Shown piece after piece: positions 12,201-24,200 of a stretch of 64,000 nucleotides of DNA. Made by a program: the position numbers and the translations under genes. The notes under the pieces are model-generated. The model worked only from the letters and a program-made list of their open reading frames with translations, ran no database searches and had not been told where the DNA came from. The DNA is from Cardinalis cardinalis (taxonomy: Eukaryota > Chordata > Aves > Passeriformes > Cardinalidae): contig JACDOX010000139.1 of the NCBI GenBank assembly GCA_014549065.1, positions 1,710,084-1,774,083 of the forward strand. The letters are read 5' to 3'. Within the stretch, counting starts at the first letter, position 1, and the number at the start of each line of letters is the position of its first letter.

Positions 12201-15200
12201 CCATTCGCTCGCTGTCTCATTTGCATTATGAATGACATTAAGGGAGCTAACAAGGTTATTGGGCATAGAAATGTTCGCATGTGACCCCACGTGGAAGCAG
12301 ACCTACAGCAGTGCTAGTTGGCAGGGACACTGTGCCTCTTTATTCAGCTTCCTAGGAAGACAGTTTCTGGGAGTGGATCTAAAATCAGCCACGAGAACAC
12401 CGGCGTTCGGATAACGTGGAGGTCGTGATGCGAGGCAAGGAATTTCAGAGGGCAGGTGGAGCTGTGTCCTTCACTCAGCCCATTCTGCCTGGACATGGCA
12501 CCTCCCTGCACCATCTTTTTACTGCATCCTGCCTGAAACTCAGGACAAGGAGGGGAAAATTAAGGAAAATCAATTGCTACCTGTAGTTCACATGCATAAG
12601 TGAGAGATGATTTGATACATCCAAGATCAAACAATGAAGTTGCTTCCCAGCTTAGGGGTGTGGTTATCCCTTATGTGTGTGTGAGGTAAACATGAAAATG
12701 ATTTTGATCATAGAATTATTAAGCTTGGAAAAGACCTCTAAGACCATGGACTCCACCCCTAACCCAGCACTGGCGTGTTCACGACTAAACCATGACTCCA
12801 GGTGCCACATCTGCATGTGTTTTGAACATTTCCAGGGAGAGTGACTCCACCACTTCCTTGGGCAGCTGGTTCAATGCCTGATCACCCTGAAGAGATTTAT
12901 CCTAATATCCAATCTGAACCTCTCCTGGCACAGCTTGAGGCTGCTTCATCTTGTCCTGCCCCTTGTTCCCTGGGAGCAGAGCCTGGCCCCCAGCTGGCTG
13001 CACCCTCCTGCCAGGGAGGTGTGGAGAGCAGTAGAGCTCCCCTGAGCCTCCTTTTCCTCCAGGGTAAACACCCCCAGCTCCCTCAGCCGCTCCTCATCAG
13101 ACTTGTGCTCCAGCCCCTTGCCCAGCTCCGTTCCCCCCTCTGGACAGGCTCCGGCCCCTCAGTGTCCATCTTGCAGTGCCAGGCCCAGAACTGGACACAG
13201 CCCTTGGGGCGAGGCCTCCCCAGTGCCCACAGCAGGGGGACAGTCACTGCCCTGCTCCTGCTGGCCACACCATTGCTGGCCCAGCCCAGCAGCCATTGGC
13301 CTTCTCGCCCACCTGGGCATGCACTGTGGGCCAGCAGGCCCAGGCCCTTTCCTGCTGGGCTCTTCCCAGCCACTCTTCCCAGCCTGGAGCTGCTGGGGCT
13401 TGTTGTGACCCAGGGGCAGGACCCAGCACTTGGCCTTGTGGAACCTCATCTCTCTGGCCTGGGCTCATCTATCCAGCCTGTCCAGATCNCTCTGCAGAGC
13501 CTTCCTGTCCTCAAGGAAATCAACAGTCCTGCCCAGCTTGGTGTCACCTGAGAACTGACTAAGGGTGCACTCGATCCCCTCATCCAGGTCATTTGTCAAA
13601 GAGAACTGGCCCCAACCCTGAGCCCTGGGGGACACCACTGGTGACTGGCAGAAAGTGCAATCCTGGAAGTGTAATCCTCATTCCTTTGCCATGTGCTGAG
13701 ATCAGCATACTCAGGGCTGTGTCCTGCACTGAGAATTTGGGAGTCAAGGTTCTCCTGTTGTCTCACTCGTTACTGGGGGGCACTATAATTTAATTTCCAA
13801 GAGTCAGCTTTCCTATGGACAGTGGGTTCTTACTATTGCAATAGTGCATAAATTATTAATTTTATAATAATGGCATTCCATATTCCTTACTTCAGCCAGT
13901 GGGAATTTGCCCTTCAAGAGTGTCAGATNGTGATGTCTGGTAGGAAGCAGCATGCAGTGTTGGGCTTGCAGGTGGGAACCTCCTGGTGGCTTTGTGAGAC
14001 AGAGAAATCCATGTCAGGGTTTCAACTCCTCTTTTTGTCTCCCCACTTCTAACACCCCTGTTCTGGTCCATCTGGGGGAATGTTGTGTCCCAAGTGCCAT
14101 TCTTACTGGACTGCTTCAATCCCAGGGATGTATTCCAGCTTGGAGAAGAACATGCTGTCTCCGCAGCTATTGAAGTATGTGCCAGCTCTGAGTTTGGGAG
14201 TTTGGGAGGCTGAGAACAGCTCTCCATGTGTCTAAACCCTCAGTGGTTACACAGACATCAGCAGGGTTACAGAATTTGTGAACAGAGGGGATTTGGGATC
14301 TGCAGGAGGACAGTTTTCTGTAATATGTTTCTATTGATGGAATGTATTGCTTGTAATTTATTTCTTTTTGTGTATTACTTTGGTTTACTCTTACTTCTGC
14401 TCCAGTTCCCCCAGCTGAAAACTGGTAGAGAAAGGTTTGCCCATAGTGAAAATTGGTACAGAAAGATTTGTCAATGAGTTATTGTTAAACCAAAGAACTT
14501 GCAAACCAAGTTTCTTATTAGGAATATATCAAGATGTGGGAGATCTGGTATTTAGCAAGATAAACTAGTGCTGATAAACCAGTGTCTGTGGCAGTATCAT
14601 AAACCATAAAATTGTCTTATAAAGAGGACAGGATTTTATTTTAATTTCTCTTCTGATTTAACAGATGTGTGAGAGGAAGTTCTGAAGTATATTTTTGGCT
14701 TGTTTATTAAGAAATAGTAGTAATGACAAATGCAATCTTTGTTCTTTGATTTCATAGCTATGGGCTGTAAGTGTTCTCACTTCCTAATTGCTAAGGTAGT
14801 AAAGATGAACCGTTAATTAAAATCTCTTTCCCGGACAGGTCTTTAAATGCTTGAATTAATTAACTCTTTAAAAATTGACGTGACTAAAAATCTCATTTTG
14901 GTCCTTTGTGATACCTTATTCCAGTTAGTTTTCTAGTTATACAGAGAGGTCTAATGTGACCAAGACCCAAATTTCTGACATAAATTACAGAAAGCCTCCT
15001 TCTTCTCTTTCCTTTTCTTTAAAACTAAGGAAAGACTATTAAAAATTGTCCAGGTTTACTTTATGCATCAGTGAGAATAAAAGACTGAACCGCATTTCCA
15101 TTTTAATTTGCAGGTCTGTTCCCCCTCCTTTGACTGCTTGTGATGAGCAGTGTGACTAATGAGCTCCATGGGACCAAAAAGAGTGGCACTTTTCCCTTTC

Positions 15201-18200
15201 TTCTACTTCCCCGGGTTTTATTCTTGGGTGTGGTTTTTTTATGTTGCTTGCCTCTGATGTTTTGCAGCTTTTCTGGTCTGGGCTTGGACTAATTCCCAGA
15301 TCTGTTCTTGCAGATTTTAACTTTGCCATGTACCCACCATCAATGATAGCAACTGGAAGTGTGGGAGCAGCCATCTGTGGCCTTCAGCTCGATGATGGGG
15401 ACAGCCTCACGGACCTCCTGGCAAAGATNACAAACACAGATGTGGTGAGTGTTCCACATTCCATCTTCTTTCACTTCCCAGGGTGTACTGGAGAACAGGG
15501 TCTGATCCTGAAGACCGAGTGGAGCAAAGGGGGTTGCTTCTGAAGGGAGTTTGAGTCTCCAAAGCTCATTGATTTCCTGGAATTCAGTTTTTATTCAGGC
15601 TTTGCCTGCCCAGGCTGATGGTCCAGGAGGCTGAGCCTTCTCAGGAGCCCTGGGTGATGGGGTGAGCAGGCAGCATTCCCTGGGGCATAAAGCAAACCTA
15701 GAGGTGTTGTGCTGCTGTTGGTCCTGTGCTTGCAACCTTGAAACAGCTTTTCTGGCCCTTCTTCAGGTGTCACCTAAAAGTTCTTGACTTGGAAGTGAAT
15801 AATGAGCTAATTTCAAGGCAGGGCGTGAGACAGGCAAAATTCAAGCTGTCCTTAACATGTACTAATTTATTGGTTTTGATTCACAGAGTAAATATGTGGC
15901 ATTATTACATCTGTGATAGCACTGTTAAATGAAGATTTGGGTTTGTGATTTGGTTAAAAAGGAGTAATTAGTCCAGGTTACTTAAAAGGGGAGAATTTTG
16001 ATATTTCTTTATTTTTTCTTACAGTCAAATTGATCTTAATTTTCAAATGTAATTCTCGAGTTTCCAATTTATTTTAATTTTAATTGGATTTGCACAGAAA
16101 AAGGAATATTGCTAATTCAGAGTGCTTGAAGTCTAAACCATAGAATCACAGAATGGCCTGGGTTGGAAGGGACCTTAAAGATCATCTCATTCCAACTCCC
16201 CTGCCACAGGCAGGGACACCTTCCACTATCCCAGCTGGCTCAGAGCCCCATCCAGCCTGGCCTTGGACACTGCCAGGGATGGGGCAGCCACAGCTGCTCT
16301 GGGCAGCCTGTGCCAGGCCCTCACCACCCTCACAGGGAACAATTTATTCTATATACCCAATCTAAACCTCCCCTCTGTCAGTTTAAATCCATCCCCCCTT
16401 GTCCTGTCACTCCAGGCCCTTGTCAAGAGTCTCTCTCCATCTTTCCTNTGGGCTCCCTTCAGGCACTGCAAGGCCACAATGAGGTCACCCCAAAGCCTTC
16501 TCCTCTCCAGGCTGAACAATCCCAATTCCCTCAGCCTTTCCTCCCAGCAGAGCTGCTCCATTCCTCTGGTCCCCTTGGTGCCTCTGAGAGGAGAGACACC
16601 TTCTGTGCCTGAGAGAATTGTGTGTAAGCCCTATAAGGCCCTTCTGCTGCATCTTGCAATTTGGAAAGATGTTATCTACTGTGCTTTTCTATCCAGATTG
16701 TTTAAGTCTAAAAGAAAATACCTACAAAACCATCTTAGTAGTTCTTAAGTAGTTAGAAGATGGGTTTTTAATTTTGCAGTGAAAAATGCCTTCACACCTT
16801 TTCTTTTAAATTTAGCAGGATTTTTTTGTCAAAAGTGTGCTTTTTGCCATCCTGGTGAAAATCTTCCCAGATCTGACTGAGCCTACAATCCTTCAGAAGA
16901 AAAAATTAATACTCTCTCTAAATAACAAAGAACTCCTAACATTTTACTGTTCCCATCTTCTCTTCAGGAATCTGTCAGCATTGGGTAGAGACCAGCTTCC
17001 TTCTCTTTGCTCTTGGTCTCAGCCCAAGCAGCAAAAAATATAGAGGAGGGTCTCATCCNCCAATTCAGAACAAACTCGTGACAAAAGGAGCTTCTGGATA
17101 ATTTAATTGCTAAAAAGTATAAGACTTTGCAGAAATTAGAGGTGCTGTTATTTTTTTCAAGGTGTTTTCCTTTGTGAGGCAGAGGTAGCCTTAACTCCCT
17201 GCAAGTTCTGAAGCCTCAGCCTAACCAAAAGTTGCTAAAATATTTTAGTTGGGCAAATAGTGTATTTTTCATTAGCCTGCTGTTTCAGTTTGGGAGAAAT
17301 ATTTTGCTAGGTATTTTCTCTGTGAGTTTTGCATTGAAAAAATACAGAAGGGTCCAGGACTGGAAAATATCATCCCACATGAGGAAGCTTGAGAGAGAGA
17401 AAAGCAACTGAAAATGGGGTCTCAGAGAAGAGAGAGGCTTAGCAGTAGGGCAGGCGTAGCAATAGGTAGTAATACCAGCCTCATGTGTAAAATGTATTGT
17501 TGGAAAAAACCTNCTGTCTGGATTGTGTAAGAGTTGGCCCAAGGCTGTGTTAATAAAGAGTAAAGACTATTGTAATACATTTTACACTGGGACTTAATTA
17601 AAGTTGAATGAAGAGCTTCAGTTCTCTCACTTCCGAATTTCTGGTGCCTGAGAGCTGTTCCTGCAGTGGCACAATTAATTCATTGTCACTGTGTGAATGA
17701 TTTTGTTTTCCAGTGGGGGCTTAGGGAAGAAGGAGAAATGAGAGTTCCTGGTCTTTAGGACCATCATGCGGGAGAAAAGTGGGGAAGTCTCAGAAATGAA
17801 CAGTTTTGCAGAGGAAAACCTTCTTGCCCCCTGTGCCTCGTGGTAGCCCACAGGAACCATCAGGCAAGAGTCCTTCCCAGCCAGAGGGTGCCAGGGCTTC
17901 TGCTTCATTTTTGTATTGGAGCGTGTGATTGCTTAGCATGGAAACAGATGATAGGACTTTCCCACTGGCTTTTCAAAAAATGTCACTGTCTGAGGTGAAG
18001 CATGAAAAATCTCAGCTTCAAAGCTGCAAGTAGATGAAAAGGAAGAATGGTAATGAAACCCTGATGTAACTTAAGTGCAGTGAGCTTTCCTGAACTTTCA
18101 CTGTTTTACAGTGATAATTTAAGGGTGCAGTTTGTTTGCTGGGAAAAAGCAGCATTAACCAGGAGGCTGAAATCAGTGGTGTTATTTTAGCTTTACATTA

Positions 18201-21200
18201 GTTTAACTGAGACTGGAGTTTGACATTTACAACTAAAATGAATGTTTTTAATGGATGTTTCATTAAGAATTAGACCAAAAATATGTTATTAATAAACACC
18301 ATGTAATTTAGAGCCCAGATGCTGGGTAAGCAGACAGCCAACACGAGTGTTTCTTTCAAAAANACATTGGTGTTGGATATCCTTGCATGAATCCAGAGCA
18401 GTGCCCTAGACTTGAGATGGGGCTCAAGCCATCCTGGACTGGTATTTTAGGGATAACAGTTATTTCTGGTAAATAGCTGCCCTGGACTCTTTGGTGAGGA
18501 TTGACTCAGAGGCTGGAGAAAGTGTGACAGCAGGGCCAGGCAAACCCTGGTTTCATTACTCCTTCCACCAACCGAAATAAAGAGCAGGGAGCTGCTCTTG
18601 GAGAAGCCCAGCAGCCTGAAGGGTAGTGAAAGTAGCTCTGTGTGGTGCATCTGAGCTGCCTTCTGCTGTCCCTCAGAGCCACTAAGCTAATCCCACACAA
18701 CTGAGGGAGAGGTTCCTCCCCCTCTACTCTGTTCTTGTGAGGCTCCACCTGAAATATTGCATGCAGTCCTGGTGCCCCCAGCATATGGAACTGTTGGAGC
18801 AAGTTCAGAGCAGGCCACAGATCTGATAAAAGGAACTGGAGCAGCTCCCCTGTGGAGACAGGATGGGAGAGTTGGGGCTGTTCAGCTTGGAAAAGAGAAA
18901 GTTGTGTGGAGACCTCAGGGCACCTTCCAGCATCTGAATGTGCTACAGAAAAGCTGGAGAGAGACTTCTCATCTGGAACTGCAGTAACAGGACAAGGGGG
19001 AATGGCTTCAAATTGAAAGGGAGTAGGTTTAGATAGGATATTAGGAAGGAATTAGAATTAGAATTAGAATTAGAATTAGAATTAGAATTAGAATTAGAAT
19101 TAGAGAGGGCGTTGAGGTCCTGGCACAGGTTTCCCAGAGAAGCTGTGTCCTATGCATCCTTGGAAGTGTTCAAAGCCAGGTTGGATGAGACTCTGAGCAA
19201 CCTGGTCTAGAGCAAGGTGTCCCTGCCCATGGCAGGGGGCTGGAACAGGATCACCTTTAAGGTCTGTTTGAACCCAAACCGTTCTGTGCCTCTGATTCTA
19301 ATTTCACACAGCTCTGAAGGATGGGGATTGCATGTTCCAGGCTGTTCTCCTGCCAGGGGCTGGGAACATTTCCTTTGTGGTTGCTTGCAGAGGAGAGGCT
19401 GGTGAGCAAAGAGTTAACAGACCTACTGGCAGGAAGCCTCAGAGCTCCCTGTGCATCTCTTGGTGGGTCATTGCAGAGGAAAAATAAACAACTCAGGAAG
19501 TCAGGAATTCCCATAGCATCCCAGAGCAGCACTCCAGTGTGAGCAGTATCCTGTCCCTGGTGGAGCCAGATGCTTTGGAGGAGGATACGAGCATCCCTGC
19601 TGTGCACAATTACGGGATGTGAGGAAGGATAGCTGAATGGGTAGGGCACATTTCAAGACCTTGCAATCAATATTGTGCTTTGCTTGAGACCTTTCTTGGG
19701 TAAATCTATTCCCTCACCTCCTGGAAGAGCAGCCATCCAGGTTGCATCTGGATGACACACAGAGTTGATCTCTCCAGCATCAGCAGCCAGGGAGAGGTTT
19801 TCAGGCAGAGCCAATGCCTGTATGTGGGCAGAAGTCATCTCTAAAAGTCTGTTCCCAGATGGTAACTGGTGTATATTGAGTGGTTTGGAAAATCTAAAGT
19901 ATATTTAAGGTCCTGAAGCAGAAAAAAAAGCAAGGAACCAAGCATTTTTTAAAGGCTTCTCAAAGCAGCTGGCTGTGAGCCCTTAAAAATGTGGAGTGGG
20001 GCTGTTTTAAAGACTGGATCCATAATAAATGGCATTTAAAATATCTCCACTTACACGTGCCACATATGTCAGTGCCGGGATGGTTTTTTTTTTATTCCCA
20101 AGATCAGAGACATCCCCTCATAAAGATCTGCAGATTTCTGCACAGAAACGGAAGTGAAGAACCACCATGCTCAAGAATTCAGAGCTGCAGTAAAAAAATC
20201 ATGGAAATCTATCTTGAATGGGTCGCATTTGAACATTGTCCCTAGAGCACATACACCATTTATCCTCTCTTTTGTAGTGTCTAGGGCCTGTGGTTTTGGA
20301 AGCAAGAAACAGGACTCGCTGTATCTTATCCTGCCTTATTTGTTGCAGACCGCATTTTGTATGCAAGGAAACAACAGGCGAAATAGCCTCCCAGAGAAAG
20401 GAAGAATGAGATAGTTTCCTAAGTTGTCTTTGCCTGAGTTGGCAGCTGCTCCGTTTCATTCAGCTTTTTGTTCCCCAGTGAGTGCTGTGCGTGTGTAGCA
20501 ACAATGGGGTGATGCAGTGACACCGCGGGCTCATGGCGGAGTTCCGTCGGGTCCCTTGGCAGCCGTGGCCGAGGGGAGCCAGGCCCCCGAGGAACGGCTC
20601 CCATGGATCAGCCACTCCNGCAGGGAATCAATCCCTGCTCGGCTCCTGCAGCTCTGTGTAATGCAGGCAGGTCCTCCCAGCTTTTTGAAAATCCCCTTTT
20701 TCAACAAACACTCAGAGTGTTTGTTACAGCAGCCTAAATCCCACACCTTTCCACCTTTCCACCTTTTCACGTCTTCAGAGTATTACCTGGTAGAGATTGC
20801 CAGAAATCCCAAGTCACACTGAGCAAGGAGGATCATGGCATCTGCCTCTGCATCACCCTGCTGGTAAAGCCCAATGTTGCCTTTACTCTCTCTTTTCCCA
20901 GTTCTGAAAACATTGTTCTCTTCTGTTTGCAATGAGAAATACCCACAGCAGCAACAGGAAACCAGCAAACTGAGTGGTGAAGCAAACAGTGGAACTGAAT
21001 CTAGAAAGGACGCTGTTGAAACTGCTGAAAAGACCAAAGACCAATTGCAGAGAAAAACGCCCTATATTTCAGATTCTTAATGTTAGTCACCTTATTTATT
21101 GCATTATTGCAATAATGTGGTAACAATAAGTGGAGAAGCTCTGGCGTGAATTTGTTTTTTGTTTGTTTTGTTTTTTGAGTGAGATGTCCTTGTTAATCCA

Positions 21201-24200
21201 CATGAGGTGTCCTCTGGAACAGCAAATTGCTATTTTCTTTACTTCCAGAGACATAGACACTTACCTGTGATTGATGCTCTTTGTTACAGTAGCAAAAACA
21301 CACATTCAGGAGGGAAAATAGTTCGGGTTTTTAACTGNACCCATTAGATGTGAGATCACTGGAAATACAGTAAATGGATAAGATATTCTCACAGCAGCTT
21401 TCCAGGCTCTTGCTTTGGAGAAGGTCAGTGAGGTAAAGGGCAGTGCTCAGCGCACAAAGGCCCCACTTTGGGAAGGAATCCCTGTTTATGTCAACAATGA
21501 AGCATGTGCTTTGGAGAGGTCTGAATTGGGGCTTAAATGTGAACCAGTGGAGGAATTCAGCCAGCTTTTGTGTGTAGGAGTACAGATGACATGTTCCACA
21601 CTGGAATTTATGTAAATCCAACTCTTTAATGCATGTCTGATTGCTGCTTTCTTAGATTATCCAAGCAATGTGTACATGACCAATGAACAGTACTGTCTTT
21701 TTGGGTATCTCCAGCATCCTTTCCATTTATCAAACCAGATCCTGCACCTAAAAAAAGTCCTTTTTTGATTTTCTTTTTGCAATTAGTTTTAAGAAAGAAG
21801 AATAGATTGAGGGCCTTATTTGTGAAGTAATTAGTAAATATGTGGAAAACTAACCACCCTTCAACACAAAAATGCCATACTAATGCTTTTTTAGTATTCC
21901 CAGTTTTGGTATTTTGGGCAGTGCAAAGCAAGAGCCTGTTGGTTGAGTTGAGTTGGGTTGGGTTTAGTGGGAGGCCTTCCCTCATAGCTTGCCAGTGAAC
22001 CATAAATGCCAGTTTAAAACTGGAAGCTGGAGGCCAGTATAGGACATATATATGCACCACAGAAGTGTTGAAAAGTTCAGGAAAGTGAATTATGTGTAAT
22101 ATTCTGCAGAATTTTCCCTAGGGCTTGTGCTTTCTTTCAAGATTGTCATGAATAGAAATTGAAATTTTAATGATTATTGACTTGAATAAGTAGCTCATGC
22201 AATAGAGCTGCTGATTCCTCCTTCATTTATTTTCACTGCCAGCATTTCCATCATAGCCATGAGGCTGCCCCTCACCAGACACAGGAGAGCTTTTCTTTTC
22301 CTTGAAATGATTTTCAAATGTGCTAGTAAAATCACCTAGGGATGAAAGAGTTTCAGAATAAAAAAAAAAAAAGACACCCCAAAGTTAATTGCCTTTTTAT
22401 TTCTGCACATGCTGAAGTATAAATAAAACTATGGAATGGAAAGTACCAGAACTATTTTAATCATTAAAACTACTAGACCATATAGAAGAATGGGGAAGTT
22501 AATCCATGTGACACACACTTTAAAAAGTTTTTTATAAAAACAACAAAGGCAAACCCTGCAGTATTTTGAAGGAATAGCCTAGTCCTTGTATTGCAAAATC
22601 TGGGGTCATACTGCAGTGCATTATAGTGTTCTTTCAAGGAAGATTTGTTGAAAATAATGTAATTGTTGTAATAATGTAAATATGGGTTTTTCTTTGATAT
22701 GTTCTTAAAACTTAATTCTCTGTTATCAGAGCCATCTAGAACTTGCAAAATGAAAATCCACCAATAAAATATGTACACATGCAGCAAATCCCCATGAAAC
22801 TTGGAGGGGTTAAAAATAGTGAGTCATGGGAAGGCCAGGCTGTTTGTCCAGTTGGTTTTTAGTAGTTTTTTGTATCACATCCCTTAACTTTGGATTGACA
22901 GAAGGTTCCAGCAATGCCATCATCTATGCAATAAAGCCACTTACTTACCTAATCACACTGTGACAGCTTGGCTGATAAGATACTCTAAATTAGGGTTTTT
23001 TTCCTTTCACCTGAGAGATTTAACATCCAAGGAGCTTTAGTATGCAAATAGCAACACTTTTTTGGAAAACTTTTTTGGAATGCAGTGTGCTGGTCATTTT
23101 TACTGTAGGTTTCTTTGTTTTAAAGAATTTGGTGGTTTTAAGCTCAAAAAGTGTCGACCAGAGAAATAATACACAGTGGTCTGTGGATTCCCATATGAAA
23201 CAAAATCCATGTGACAATTCCAGTCGAGGCCACTTCAGAAATGAACCAATTCTCTATAGGGTTACCTGCAGATTTCAGCCTCTTCATACCTGAAGTGAAT
23301 CATCACACTACCCATCAGAAGTTTGTAGAGTGATGGTGTAAATGACCATACATGAGGGTGTTTAGGAACAGACAAAGCTGACTCCAAATGCTCGAGCCAC
23401 ATGTTCCACATGTCACCACCCTTCCTTCCCCAAGCCTGCCTGCAAGGAAATTGCCTCATTAAGCTTTTCAGACTGAAGCTGCTTAAAAAAAATCTGGCTT
23501 GTTTTCAGAAGGACACAGTACTTTGAAACTGTTTAAAAGAAGAGGTTCTTACACCCAAAAAAAGCACATTATGAATGTTGTCTGCTACAAGAGTCTCCAA
23601 ACTGGTGTACCCACACTTGAAAATGCCTTTACCCACACAGTGATTTGTTGTCGTTGCCCTCTTACACACAGGTGAATGCTTACAATGCACCTAAAGCCCT
23701 CCCTAGCTGATAATGGGGGATTTTCTTTATCTGAGGACAGGATTTTGCAGCCAGCAACTGCTGGCTGGTAGCCAAGAAAAATGGGTGTTCATTACCCCCC
23801 GGGGCTAATTGCACCCATCACAAACGTCAGCGTGGCCAGTGGACAGATCCTTTTCACCAGATGTTTTTTTCCCAGTCCAGCTGGGATGACAAATCAATCC
23901 TCCATGTATGAATATTTCAAACTCTCCTCAATAACCAGGTGCTGTGTAGAAAAAGGGGTGTGTTGGTCAGGGCCCAACTCCTCAGTGTTGCAGTTGCATC
24001 CTAAAGTAGGTTGACAAGTGCCTGTGGAGCCCTGTGGAGGTCAGTGCTGCGTTGTTCTTCAGCTCCCCTGCCTGACAGTGGGAATGGTGATGCTCAGTCT
24101 CACCACCCCAGCCAGATGCTCTGGGGGCTCTGGTTAAAACACTGTGTTGTGAAAATCCTCCTACCAAACCCTGTGTTGCTGTATTCCCTGAAGACTTCTG

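Larger units (their letters stand above)
4529..15313 (+). other. CCND2: CCND2 intron 3
   Basis: A 10.8 kb intron. It opens with two microsatellites and holds one sense CR1 (7855-8217), a short antisense CR1 (11247-11340) and a long antisense CR1 (12708-13650). The rest is unique AT-rich sequence in which I saw no conserved reading frame or exon. Confidence 0.85.

Noticed and set aside
12841..13551. Open frame of 236 codons rich in Pro, Leu and Ser
   Set aside because: It lies entirely in an antisense CR1 copy and reads the wrong strand of a non-coding 3' region.
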